A DNA stretch of 24,757 nucleotides from Firmicutes bacterium UBA993 (GTDB lineage Bacteria; Bacillota; Dethiobacteria; DTU022): the NCBI GenBank assembly GCA_002292015.1, contig DBBD01000138.1:1-24757 (forward strand), given 5' to 3'. Positions 1 through 8,196 of this stretch are shown one piece after another. A model generated the notes under the pieces. It was given only the letters and a program-made list of their open reading frames with translations. It ran no database searches and had not been told where the DNA came from. Both the position numbers and the translations under genes were made by a program. Position 1 is the first letter of the stretch. Every line of letters begins with the position of its first letter.

Positions 1-87
1 GATAATGTCACCTTGTTAATTGTTGAGAAAATATTTTTCTATGCCTTTCCGGGTTATGTTTTATGACTGAACATTTTCTTTGATCGG

Positions 88-116
88 TTGTATCCCTTTT
101 TTTTCTGTGATAGTAT
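88..116 (+). promoter_or_regulatory. Possible sigma-A promoter upstream of tig
   Basis: TTGTAT at 88-93 and TAGTAT at 111-116 are separated by 17 bases. The -10 box is preceded by TGA, which fits an extended -10. The -35 box matches the consensus only in its TTG, so the call rests on spacing, the extended -10 and location. The remaining 100 bases to the tig start would form a long leader in which I see no recognisable riboswitch. Confidence 0.35.
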
Positions 117-220
117 ATAGTTGTTTTACAGCGCCTGGTAATATGGCGTTTTTGTTGTTAAGAAGCGATCGTTTATGTCCACAGTCGGCAGACCGGCCTG
201 GAGCTTAAGGAGAGATTAAT

Positions 221-1648
221 TTGCTGAAAAATGTAGAAAAAATGGAGAAAAACAGGGTTAAATTGGAGATAGAAGTTGCCGCCTCTGATGTTGATACAGC
301 CCTGGCCAAGGCTTACCGGCAGGTTGTAAAAAAAGTCAGCCTACCCGGGTTTCGTAAAGGTAAGGTGCCCCGGCGGATTCTTGAATTACGATTCGGCCCT
401 GAAATTTTACACGAGGAAGCCCTGGAACTTTTAGTTCCTTCTGCCTTTGAAACAGCCCTGGAAGAGGCAGATCTTGATCCGATCAACAGACCGGAATTTG
501 AAATGCTTCAGCTTGAAGAAAGCAAGCCGCTGATCTTTACGGCGATAATTGAAGTGCTGCCACCGGTCGAACTGGGTGAATACCGTGGCCTGGAAGTTGA
601 GCAGGAGGAAGTGGTAGTCGATGATTTTCAGATCGATCACCACTTCTACATGCTGCGCGAGCAGAATGCCAGGCTTGTTCCCCGCGAAGAAGGTTTGGTA
701 CAGGGAGGGGACCTGGTGCAGATCGATTTTATAGGCTATATTGACGGTGAGCTGTTTGAAGGTGGAGAAGCCGAAGATTATTCGCTCGAAATCGGATCCC
801 ACTCCTTTATCCCGGGTTTTGAAGATCAGCTGATCGGAGCAGCTCAGGACGAGGAAAGGGAGATTAAGGTTACTTTTCCACCGAATTACCGCAAAGAGGA
901 TATTGCTGGTAAAGAAGCAACATTTCAGGTTAGAATTAAGCAGGTTAAAGAGAAGCAGCTGCCGGAGCTGGACGATGAATTTGTTAAAGAGGTCAGCGAG
1001 TTTGAGTCCTTAGAAGAGATGAGGACTGATTTACAGGAAAAACTGCTCAAGAATGCTGAGGAACAATCAAAGGCGAAGCTCGAAGAAAAGCTGATTGAGA
1101 AAGTTACCGAAGCGGCCGGGGTTGAGCCGCCGGAAACTTTGGTCGAACGCCAGATTGACAGGATGATCGGTGATCTGGAAAACTATCTTATTTACCAGGG
1201 TATGAGGCTGGATCAGTTTTTGGAGTTTTCTGGCAAAGGGAAAGATGAGATCCGCGAGGAGAGGCGGGAGAAAGCCAAGAATCGAACCAAGGCTAACCTG
1301 GTGCTTGATGCGATAGCAAAAAAAGAAGGAATCGCTGTTGATGATAGCGAACTCGAGGTGAAAATAGAAGAACTTGCCACTGCTTTTAATGGTGATCCGG
1401 ATCGATTCAGGGAGATGATGGAGCAACGGGGGCGTATTCAGGTATTACAGGAGGAGATTCGGATTCGCAAGGTGATTGACCTGATCGTTTCTGAGGCCAG
1501 GATCAAGGTTGTTAAAGCGAAGAAGGAGAACGGCAAAGACCCTGAATCGAAAGAAAATAAAGCTGTTCAGAACGAGAAGCCTGCAGCTGAGTTGGAAAAA
1601 AATAGCATGGTGCCGGATGCCCTCCCAGCAGGGGAAGGCAAAGAGTAG
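221..1648 (+). CDS. tig: Trigger factor, ribosome-associated chaperone and prolyl isomerase
   Basis: Trigger factor binds the ribosomal exit tunnel through L23 and shields nascent chains; its middle domain is an FKBP-type peptidyl-prolyl isomerase. The 475-residue product has the N-terminal ribosome-binding signature GFRKGKVP at residues 43-50, an FKBP-like domain at roughly 160-245 (GDLVQIDFIGYIDG, then IPGFEDQLIG), and a helical C-terminal chaperone domain. The last 40 or so residues are a charged, low-complexity tail beyond the usual domain, and total length is slightly above the common 430-450. The start is TTG 221, chosen because AAGGAG at 207-212 sits 8 bases upstream; ATG 242 in the same frame lacks so good a site. 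The gene heads a tig-clpP-clpX cluster typical of Firmicutes. Confidence 0.97.
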   Translation: MLKNVEKMEKNRVKLEIEVAASDVDTALAKAYRQVVKKVSLPGFRKGKVPRRILELRFGPEILHEEALELLVPSAFETALEEADLDPINRPEFEMLQLEESKPLIFTAIIEVLPPVELGEYRGLEVEQEEVVVDDFQIDHHFYMLREQNARLVPREEGLVQGGDLVQIDFIGYIDGELFEGGEAEDYSLEIGSHSFIPGFEDQLIGAAQDEEREIKVTFPPNYRKEDIAGKEATFQVRIKQVKEKQLPELDDEFVKEVSEFESLEEMRTDLQEKLLKNAEEQSKAKLEEKLIEKVTEAAGVEPPETLVERQIDRMIGDLENYLIYQGMRLDQFLEFSGKGKDEIREERREKAKNRTKANLVLDAIAKKEGIAVDDSELEVKIEELATAFNGDPDRFREMMEQRGRIQVLQEEIRIRKVIDLIVSEARIKVVKAKKENGKDPESKENKAVQNEKPAAELEKNSMVPDALPAGEGKE

Positions 1649-1722
1649 TATAATTGAGATATAGTATTTAGCTTTTATTTGATTATTGTATAATAAAGGC
1701 ATGAGACAGCAGCAATTTATCA

Positions 1723-1728
1723 AGGAGG
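1723..1728 (+). promoter_or_regulatory. Shine-Dalgarno site that fixes the clpP start
   Basis: AGGAGG lies 8 bases before ATG 1737. The open frame continues upstream to TTG 1686, but that extension has no ribosome site and is not part of known ClpP proteins, so the downstream ATG is the start. Confidence 0.85.
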
Positions 1729-1736
1729 TTTGCCAA

Positions 1737-2324
1737 ATGAGTGTTTTAGTCCCGATGGTAGTGGAACAGACAAGCCGAGGCGAAAGAGCCTACGATATAT
1801 ATTCGCGCCTGCTAAAAGACAGGATAATCTTTATAGGCAGCGCAATCGACGATTATGTGGCCAACCTGGTTGTGGCCCAGATGCTCTTTTTAGAGTCGGA
1901 GGATCCGAAAAAAGACATCAATCTCTACATTAATTCTCCTGGCGGTTCGGTCTACGCCGGGATGGCGATATTCGATACGATGCGCTATGTGAAACCGGCT
2001 GTTTCAACAATCTGTGTTGGTTTGGCTGCCAGCTTCGGGGCAGTTTTGCTTTCTGCCGGCGATAAAGGCAAGCGGTTTTCGCTTCCCAACTCCAGGATTA
2101 TGCTGCACCAGCCGGCCGGTGGAGCTCAGGGACAGGCAGTTGATATTGAAATCCATGCCCGGGAAATTCTAAAAATAAGGGAAAGTTTGAATTTTATCCT
2201 TTCCAGCAATACAGGACAGCCGATTGAAACTATTACCAGAGACACAGATCGGGATTTCTTTATGTCGGCCGAAGATGCCAGGAATTACGGTTTAATCGAC
2301 GAGATCTTGATTCACAGGGCTTGA
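1737..2324 (+). CDS. clpP: ATP-dependent Clp protease proteolytic subunit
   Basis: ClpP forms a tetradecameric serine peptidase barrel that degrades substrates fed by Clp ATPases such as ClpX, encoded next. The 195-residue product begins MSVLVPMVVEQ, the usual mature ClpP N-terminus. The catalytic triad is visible: Ser99 in GLAASFGA, His124 in IMLHQP, and Asp173 in DTDRDFF, each one position off the B. subtilis numbering. The handle-region and oligomer segments are intact and the length is normal. It lies 88 bases after tig; a lone TATAAT at 1689-1694 precedes it but no matching -35 box is seen, so co-transcription with tig is likely. It is followed 26 bases later by clpX. Confidence 0.98.
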   Translation: MSVLVPMVVEQTSRGERAYDIYSRLLKDRIIFIGSAIDDYVANLVVAQMLFLESEDPKKDINLYINSPGGSVYAGMAIFDTMRYVKPAVSTICVGLAASFGAVLLSAGDKGKRFSLPNSRIMLHQPAGGAQGQAVDIEIHAREILKIRESLNFILSSNTGQPIETITRDTDRDFFMSAEDARNYGLIDEILIHRA

Positions 2325-2350
2325 TAGCGGAAACGAGGTGAAAGCTCCGG

Positions 2351-3610
2351 ATGTTTAAGTTTAATGATGAAAAAGGACAATTGAAGTGTTCGTTTTGCAG
2401 CAAAAGCCAGGAACAGGTGCGCAAGCTGGTGGCTGGTCCCGGGGTTTATATCTGTGATGAGTGTATCGAGCTCTGCAACGAGATCATCGAAGAAGAGATC
2501 GGTGACGAGCCGGTACTGGGACGTCTTGAACTGCCCAAGCCTCAGGATATCAAGGAAGTGCTCGACCAGTATGTAATCGGTCAGGTGGAGGCTAAGAAAA
2601 GCCTATCGGTAGCTGTCTATAACCATTACAAGCGGGTAAACGCCGGGCAGAAAATTGACGATGTTGAGCTGCAGAAAAGCAATATCGTTTTAATTGGGCC
2701 TACCGGCGTTGGTAAAACTCTGCTGGCTCAAACACTGGCCCGGATTCTTAACGTACCCTTTGCTATTGCTGATGCGACCTCGCTTACCGAAGCCGGTTAT
2801 GTTGGCGAAGACGTGGAGAATATCCTGCTGAAGTTGATCCAAGCAGCCGATTACGATCTGGAAAAAGCGGAAAAAGGGATTGTCTACATTGATGAAATCG
2901 ATAAGATTGCCCGCAAAACCGATAACCCTTCAATTACGCGCGATGTTTCCGGAGAAGGGGTTCAGCAGGCGCTGCTGAAAATTCTCGAAGGAACAGTTGC
3001 CAGCGTACCGCCCCAGGGTGGACGGAAGCACCCTCACCAGGAGTTTATGCAAATTGATACGACAGATATTCTCTTTATCTGTGGGGGAGCCTTTGATGGT
3101 TTGGAAAAAATTATTCAGAGCCGGATCGGCAGCAAAGGAATCGGTTTTGGCGCCGAGGTGATTTCACGCGACGAAGGCAATCTGGGTGCAGTTTTGAAGC
3201 AGGTGTTGCCGCAGGATCTTTTGAAATTTGGTTTGATACCCGAGTTTGTAGGCCGTATCCCGGTTATTGCCACTCTTGATCAACTTGACGAGGAGGCCTT
3301 TGTGCGGATTCTAAAAGAGCCACGCAACGCTCTGGTCAAACAGTATCAGAAGATCTTTGAACTGGACGGGGTTGTGCTGGAGTTCAAGGAAAACTGTTTG
3401 CAGGCTATTGCCGCTGAAGCTATGAAACGCCATACCGGTGCACGGGGTTTAAGGGCGATCCTGGAAGAGACCCTGCTTGATGTTATGTTCGAACTGCCAT
3501 CGCGCGACGATATCGAGCGATGTGTGATCACCCGCGAAGCTGTTGTTAACAAGGAAACGCCGATGCTGGCGACCCGTGACAAACGCAAAAAGAAAGAGGA
3601 AACAGCCTGA
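2351..3610 (+). CDS. clpX: ATP-dependent Clp protease ATP-binding subunit ClpX
   Basis: ClpX is a hexameric AAA+ unfoldase that recognises tagged substrates and threads them into ClpP. The 419-residue product has the N-terminal C4 zinc-binding domain (Cys13, Cys16, Cys35, Cys38), Walker A GPTGVGKT at 116-123, Walker B with VYIDEIDKI, the pore loop GYVGE, and the IGFG loop that docks into ClpP. The C-terminal small AAA+ domain includes the sensor-2 region HTGARGLR. GAGGTGA at 2335-2341 supplies the ribosome site, 9 bases before the ATG. Length and domain order are standard. A strong intrinsic terminator at 3666-3711 closes the tig-clpP-clpX unit. Confidence 0.98.
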   Translation: MFKFNDEKGQLKCSFCSKSQEQVRKLVAGPGVYICDECIELCNEIIEEEIGDEPVLGRLELPKPQDIKEVLDQYVIGQVEAKKSLSVAVYNHYKRVNAGQKIDDVELQKSNIVLIGPTGVGKTLLAQTLARILNVPFAIADATSLTEAGYVGEDVENILLKLIQAADYDLEKAEKGIVYIDEIDKIARKTDNPSITRDVSGEGVQQALLKILEGTVASVPPQGGRKHPHQEFMQIDTTDILFICGGAFDGLEKIIQSRIGSKGIGFGAEVISRDEGNLGAVLKQVLPQDLLKFGLIPEFVGRIPVIATLDQLDEEAFVRILKEPRNALVKQYQKIFELDGVVLEFKENCLQAIAAEAMKRHTGARGLRAILEETLLDVMFELPSRDDIERCVITREAVVNKETPMLATRDKRKKKEETA

Positions 3611-3665
3611 TCACTAAAGACGTCTGAACGGCAACCTTAGCGGAATACTCAAAAAGGATCATATT

Positions 3666-3711
3666 AGCGGGAAGCGAATATTGTTAGACTGTGGCTTCCC
3701 GCTTCATTTTT
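3666..3711 (+). terminator. Rho-independent terminator after clpX
   Basis: AGCGGGAAGC at 3666-3675 and GCTTCCCGCT at 3694-3703 form a perfect 10-bp, GC-rich stem with an 18-base loop. It is followed by TCATTTTT. This is the clearest intrinsic terminator in the window. Its tail ends just before the lon ribosome-binding site, so lon needs readthrough or a promoter I could not identify. Confidence 0.8.
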
Positions 3712-3714
3712 ATG

Positions 3715-3722
3715 AAAGGTGG
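3715..3722 (+). promoter_or_regulatory. Shine-Dalgarno site that fixes the lon start
   Basis: AAAGGTGG lies 7 bases before ATG 3730. The open frame extends to GTG 3691, but those codons overlap the terminator stem and have no ribosome site. Confidence 0.7.
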
Positions 3723-3729
3723 TTTTACT

Positions 3730-6135
3730 ATGGCCAAAAGTGAAAGGTTACCGGTACTACCCTTAAGGGGTGTTCTGGTATTTCCGAATATGGTATTACA
3801 TTTGGACGTTGGCAGGGAGCGCTCAATTGCTGCCCTGGAGAAGGCAATGATGAAAGAGAGCCGCATTTTCTTAATTACCCAGAAAGATGCAAAGACTAAC
3901 GACCCGGTCAGGGAGGATCTATTTGAGGTAGGAACAGTTGCTCGCATCAAGCAGATGATAAAATTGCCCGGAGGCACGATCAGGGTACTGGTTGAGGGCC
4001 TGAATCGGGCTAAAATCCTGGAACTTTTCTCTGAGGACCAGATATTGGAAGCCAAACTGGAGCTGGTTGATGATCCTCCCGGCAAAAATGCTGAAGTCGA
4101 GGCGCTGATGCGCACCGCGCTTTACCATTTTGAGCAGTATATCAAAATCAGCAGAAAGGTGCCGCCGGAAACGCTAACGATTGTGGCCGACATTGAAGAA
4201 CCTGGTCGCTTTGCCGATGTAATTGCTTCGCACTTAAGTATGAAGATTCAGCAAAAGCAGGAGATTCTTGAGGCTTTGGATCTGAAAAAGCGGCTTGAGA
4301 CCCTGAACACTATTTTAGGGCATGAAATGGAAATTTTGGAGATAGAACGTAAGATTAATCTCAGGGTACGTAAACAGATGGAAAAGACCCAAAAAGAGTA
4401 TTATCTGCGGGAGCAGATGAAGGCGATTCAGAAAGAGCTTGGCGAAAAAGATGAGCGGATGGCTGAAGCCGAAGAATACCGTGAAAAAATTGCTGAGGCG
4501 AAACTACCGGAAGAGGTTGAAGAAAAGGCGCTAAAAGAGGTTGAACGGCTGGAAAAAATGCCCCCTGCCGCAGCAGAGGGGATCGTAATCCGCACCTATC
4601 TGGATTGGCTGCTGGAGTTGCCCTGGTCGTCGGAAACTGCTGATCGTCTGGACCTTGACATGGCTGAACAGATTTTAGACGAAGACCATTATGGGTTGCA
4701 GAAAGTTAAAGAACGCATCGTCGAGTACCTCGCTGTTCGCCAGCTGGCCAATAAGTTAAAGGGGCCGATCCTCTGCTTAGTTGGTCCCCCGGGGGTGGGT
4801 AAAACCTCTTTGGCCAAATCGGTGGCCCGCGCTCTTGAGCGTAAATTTGTACGTATCTCGCTCGGTGGGGTACGGGATGAGGCTGAAGTGAGAGGCCACC
4901 GGCGCACTTATATCGGCGCTTTGCCCGGGCGGATTATTCAGGGTATGCGCCAGGCGAAATCAAAAAACCCGGTTTTTTTGATGGATGAGATCGATAAAAT
5001 GTCGACTGATTTTAGGGGAGATCCATCGTCGGCGTTGCTGGAGGTTCTTGATCCCGAGCAAAATAATGCTTTTAGCGATCACTATATCGAGGTACCCTTT
5101 GATTTGTCGCAGGTGATGTTTATCACAACAGGCAATACATCATACAATATACCTCAACCTTTGCTCGACCGGATGGAGCTGATCCATATACCCGGTTATA
5201 CTGAAGAGGATAAGGTCGAAATTGCCCGCCATTACCTGATTCCGAAGCAACTCGAAGAGCACGGTCTGACCAGTAAAAACTTAGAGATTTCCGAAGGAAC
5301 AATCCGCCGGATTATCCGGGAATATACGAGGGAAGCAGGCGTGCGTAACCTGGAAAGAAGCCTCTCAGCCATCTGTCGGAAAGTAGCTCGTGAAGTAGTT
5401 AAGGATCGTGAACAACATCTTCGGCTGACTAAACGAATCCTGCAGAAGTACCTAGGCGTACCGCGCTACCGTTATGGGGCAGCTGAAAAAGAAGATGAGA
5501 TTGGTGTGGCAACAGGTTTGGCCTGGACCGAAGCTGGAGGTGATCTGCTTTCGATTGAGGTCACCCTGATGAAAGGGAAGGGCAATATGACTCTGACCGG
5601 CCAGCTCGGCGATGTAATGCAGGAATCAGCTAAGGCAGCAATCAGTTACATTCGTTCGCGGGCGCAGTCGCTGGGACTCGATGAAAATTTTTACGAAGAA
5701 ATTGACATCCATATTCATGTACCGGAGGGGGCGATCCCGAAAGACGGCCCTTCAGCCGGAATCGCCATTGCCACCGCACTGGCATCAGCCTTAACCAAGA
5801 GGCCAATCCGCAAGGATGTAACAATGACCGGTGAAATTACCCTGCGGGGCAGAGTTTTACCGATCGGTGGGGTGAAGGAGAAGATGCTTGCCGCTCACCG
5901 GGCTGGAATTCGCAATATGCTTTTACCGACTGAGAACCTTCGGGATTTGAGCGATATTCCCCAAAATGTGCGGCGCAAGGTAGAGATTAGGTTTGTGGAA
6001 CATATGGATGAGGTTCTGGCTGCTGCTTTGTCTGAGCCACCCTTGAAGAGAGGGGAGGTTCATAAGCCGAAGAAGATTAGAGAAAACCACCTTGGTTTGC
6101 CTGAATCAAAAGAGGATTCGGCCCTTCAGCATTGA
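3730..6135 (+). CDS. lon: ATP-dependent protease Lon (LonA type)
   Basis: Lon degrades damaged and short-lived regulatory proteins; each subunit of the soluble hexamer carries both an ATPase and a Ser-Lys peptidase. From ATG 3730 the product has 801 residues, normal for LonA. In order: the LON substrate-binding domain (about 1-200, starting LPVLPLRGVLVFP), a coiled-coil linker, AAA+ with Walker A GPPGVGKT at 352-359 and Walker B VFLMDEIDKM, then the S16 protease domain with catalytic Ser675 in PKDGPSAG and Lys716 in GGVKEK. The last 30 or so residues are a polar tail. The gene sits between clpX and engB, a common Firmicutes order; no separate lonB is present. No HrcA (CIRCE) or CtsR-type repeat was found upstream. 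Confidence 0.98.
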   Translation: MAKSERLPVLPLRGVLVFPNMVLHLDVGRERSIAALEKAMMKESRIFLITQKDAKTNDPVREDLFEVGTVARIKQMIKLPGGTIRVLVEGLNRAKILELFSEDQILEAKLELVDDPPGKNAEVEALMRTALYHFEQYIKISRKVPPETLTIVADIEEPGRFADVIASHLSMKIQQKQEILEALDLKKRLETLNTILGHEMEILEIERKINLRVRKQMEKTQKEYYLREQMKAIQKELGEKDERMAEAEEYREKIAEAKLPEEVEEKALKEVERLEKMPPAAAEGIVIRTYLDWLLELPWSSETADRLDLDMAEQILDEDHYGLQKVKERIVEYLAVRQLANKLKGPILCLVGPPGVGKTSLAKSVARALERKFVRISLGGVRDEAEVRGHRRTYIGALPGRIIQGMRQAKSKNPVFLMDEIDKMSTDFRGDPSSALLEVLDPEQNNAFSDHYIEVPFDLSQVMFITTGNTSYNIPQPLLDRMELIHIPGYTEEDKVEIARHYLIPKQLEEHGLTSKNLEISEGTIRRIIREYTREAGVRNLERSLSAICRKVAREVVKDREQHLRLTKRILQKYLGVPRYRYGAAEKEDEIGVATGLAWTEAGGDLLSIEVTLMKGKGNMTLTGQLGDVMQESAKAAISYIRSRAQSLGLDENFYEEIDIHIHVPEGAIPKDGPSAGIAIATALASALTKRPIRKDVTMTGEITLRGRVLPIGGVKEKMLAAHRAGIRNMLLPTENLRDLSDIPQNVRRKVEIRFVEHMDEVLAAALSEPPLKRGEVHKPKKIRENHLGLPESKEDSALQH

Positions 6136-6219
6136 TTTACTGCGTCTAAAAGCCGATATATCCTGCAGCTTCTTTGTATTATAAACGGGTGAAGATAGTA
6201 AGTAACAGGGAGATTATTT

Positions 6220-6804
6220 GTGCAAATCAACAAAGCGGAGTTAAAAGCAGCAGCCTATAGTATTAAGGATTTCCCGGCATGGGATTTGCCCGAGATTTCC
6301 TTTATCGGGCGATCCAACGTGGGAAAATCTTCTCTGCTGAACAGCCTGATTGGTCGAAGAAATCTGGCTCGGATCAGTTCTACGCCAGGTAAAACCCGAG
6401 GACTTTATTTTTACCTGCTCAACGATTCTTTTTGCTTCGTTGATCTTCCGGGTTACGGGTATGCTAAGCTGTCGAAACAGGAACGCGATCGCTGGGCTCC
6501 CATTATTGAAGATTATCTGGCCAAACGCGGTTCGCTGCGCGGTTGCCTTCACCTGATCGATTGCCGGCACGATCCAACTGCCGACGACCAGGTGATGTCT
6601 GCCTGGTTGCGTGCCCACACTATACCGGTGATTACCGTCGCAACAAAAGCCGACAAGTTGTCGCGCAGCGTCCTCTTAAAACAGCTGCGGGCAATTCGAA
6701 CCGGGCTTGGGCTGTTCGAAGAGGATCGATTACTGCCCTTTTCAACACAAACAGCGGCTGGCCGTGACCAGTTGTGGCAGGAGATTCGTTCACTGCTAGT
6801 TTAG
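6220..6804 (+). CDS. engB: Ribosome biogenesis GTP-binding protein EngB/YsxC
   Basis: EngB (YsxC/YihA) is a small essential GTPase needed for late assembly of the 50S subunit. The 194-residue product shows G1 GRSNVGKS at residues 30-37, G2 in STPGKTRG, G3 DLPGYG and G4 TKAD, all in the order and spacing of the TrmE-Era-EngA-EngB family. The start is GTG 6220, preceded by AGGGAGA about 7 bases upstream; the first residues (MQINKAEL) match the usual short N-terminus. It follows lon by 84 bases, a conserved pairing in Firmicutes. Confidence 0.97.
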   Translation: MQINKAELKAAAYSIKDFPAWDLPEISFIGRSNVGKSSLLNSLIGRRNLARISSTPGKTRGLYFYLLNDSFCFVDLPGYGYAKLSKQERDRWAPIIEDYLAKRGSLRGCLHLIDCRHDPTADDQVMSAWLRAHTIPVITVATKADKLSRSVLLKQLRAIRTGLGLFEEDRLLPFSTQTAAGRDQLWQEIRSLLV

Positions 6805-6851
6805 GATGAATCAACTGATTAAAATAATCGCCAAAGAATCAGGAGGTAAAG

Positions 6852-7622
6852 ATGCCCACTGCAGGAATTGACGTAGGTTCCCTTACCGCAGAAGTTGTGA
6901 TCTTGGAACAGGATCAGATCTTAAGCTATGTGATCAGACCAACCGGGGCCAACAGTAGGCGGGCGGCTGAAATGGCTATGGAAGAAGCGCTGAATAAAGC
7001 AGAACTTAGCAGTTCCGATTTGAGTTGCGTGGTAGCCACCGGTTATGGGCGGATCAGCATCGATTTTGTGGATAAACGAGTCACGGAAATTACCTGCCAT
7101 GGTCGCGGAGCCTACTATTGGAATCCCGCCGTTAGAACGGTGATAGATATCGGGGGGCAGGACAGTAAGGTGATTCGTCTTGCAAACCATGGGCGAGTAG
7201 TTGATTTTGCTATGAACGATAAATGTTCAGCCGGAACCGGGCGGTTTTTGGAAGTTATGGCCCAGGCGCTAGAGGTGGAAATTGAACAGCTGGCTACCCT
7301 CAGTAACAGGGCCCTGAATGCCGTGTCCATCAGCAGTATGTGCACCGTATTTGCCGAATCAGAGGTTGTATCACTGATTGCCCAGGGTTTGCCTCGTGAA
7401 GATATCGCCCGCGGACTGCACCGGTCGATTGCCGACCGGACAGCCGGATTGGTATGCCGGATCGGTCTGGAAGAGCAGGTGATGATGACCGGCGGTGTGG
7501 CCCACAATAGCGCGGTAGTAGCAGCCCTTGCTGATAAACTGAAAACTAAAATTATCATACCCTCCGAACCGCAGATTGCCGGGGCACTGGGTGCCGCGCT
7601 GCTGGCCCAGGAAGGGAGTTAA
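6852..7622 (+). CDS. BadF/BadG/HgdC-family activator ATPase (acyl-CoA dehydratase activase-like)
   Basis: This family uses ATP to drive an electron from a [4Fe-4S] cluster into 2-hydroxyacyl-CoA dehydratases or benzoyl-CoA reductases. The 256-residue, single-domain product has the ASKHA fold signatures: phosphate-1 GIDVGSLTAE at 5-14, phosphate-2 DIGGQDSK at 99-106, and the adenosine motif MMTGGVAHN. Cys125 in NDKCSAGTGRF and Cys164 in SSMCTVF match the two cysteines that hold the cluster between subunits in HgdC. AGGAGG at 6841-6846 precedes the ATG. No dehydratase or reductase subunit lies in the window, so its client is unknown; it is next to convergent bioY, only 4 bases away. I give no gene symbol because the substrate cannot be read. 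Confidence 0.9.
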   Translation: MPTAGIDVGSLTAEVVILEQDQILSYVIRPTGANSRRAAEMAMEEALNKAELSSSDLSCVVATGYGRISIDFVDKRVTEITCHGRGAYYWNPAVRTVIDIGGQDSKVIRLANHGRVVDFAMNDKCSAGTGRFLEVMAQALEVEIEQLATLSNRALNAVSISSMCTVFAESEVVSLIAQGLPREDIARGLHRSIADRTAGLVCRIGLEEQVMMTGGVAHNSAVVAALADKLKTKIIIPSEPQIAGALGAALLAQEGS

Positions 7623-7626
7623 ACTA

Positions 7627-8196
7627 TTATCGATTCAGGAACAGATCAAGTTTGCCGGCGCGCAGACTTTTATTAACCTGCCTGCTGAGCGGGGCGGAAA
7701 TTAAAATCTTGGCCAGGTCGAAAAGGATGAAGGGCGCTACTCCTGCTAAAAAGGCCTGCTTGATGTTGAATTGCATCAAAAGGCCGAGCTGTAAAGCCCC
7801 TACCAGGTAGATCAATCCCAGTGCTGGAATCATGGCCGTAACCAGCTGCAGGAGCGAAGGTTGCGGCTTGTTCCTGAGCAGGATGCTCATTATAAGTACT
7901 GCCGGTAGAAACCCTAAAAGGTACCCTCCGCTTGGTCCGGTCAACATGTGAAATCCCCCCCTGGCCATCGAGAACACCGGCATTCCGGCAGCCCCGAGCA
8001 GCAGGTAGGAAATGATGGTGAGTAGCGCGGCTCTTCTGGGTAGCAGTGCTCCGGTAAGCAGAACACCGATCACCTGCCCGGTGACGGGTACCGGGCTGAA
8101 AGGAAGTATTACTGCGATCTGGGCTAAGACAGCAATCAGGGCGACGAAAAAAGCGCTAAGAGTAAGGTGGGCAGTAGTCGAACGGTAACTTTTCAT
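7627..8196 (-). CDS. bioY: Biotin transporter BioY (ECF substrate-binding subunit)
   Basis: BioY is the membrane-embedded, biotin-binding S component of an energy-coupling-factor transporter; many work with a shared EcfAAT module, which is not encoded here. The 189-residue product is highly hydrophobic with about six membrane segments. It has the BioY marks LPFSPVPVTGQ at 31-41 and a glycine-rich GPSGGYLLGF stretch in the middle. Its ATG directly follows the birA stop codon (TAA then ATG), and its Shine-Dalgarno GGGGAGGTGAG lies inside the end of birA, so the two are probably translationally coupled and under the same biotin control. Confidence 0.95.
   Translation of the reverse strand: MKSYRSTTAHLTLSAFFVALIAVLAQIAVILPFSPVPVTGQVIGVLLTGALLPRRAALLTIISYLLLGAAGMPVFSMARGGFHMLTGPSGGYLLGFLPAVLIMSILLRNKPQPSLLQLVTAMIPALGLIYLVGALQLGLLMQFNIKQAFLAGVAPFILFDLAKILISAPLSRQVNKSLRAGKLDLFLNR

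Noticed and set aside
26..40. AGAAAA-TAT-TTTTCT palindrome as an operator upstream of tig
   Set aside because: Low-complexity AT sequence; such palindromes arise easily and nothing else supports it.
1649..1694. TATAAT words at 1649-1654 and 1689-1694 as clpP promoters
   Set aside because: Neither has a -35-like hexamer 16-18 bases upstream nor an extended -10; the AT-rich gap makes chance matches likely.
3611..3730. HrcA (CIRCE) or CtsR operator before lon
   Set aside because: No TTAGCACTC-N9-GAGTGCTAA and no tandem GGTCAAA-type heptads.
6806..6871. 21-codon frame overlapping the start of the activator gene
   Set aside because: No ribosome site, no similarity seen, and it reads through the Shine-Dalgarno of the real gene.
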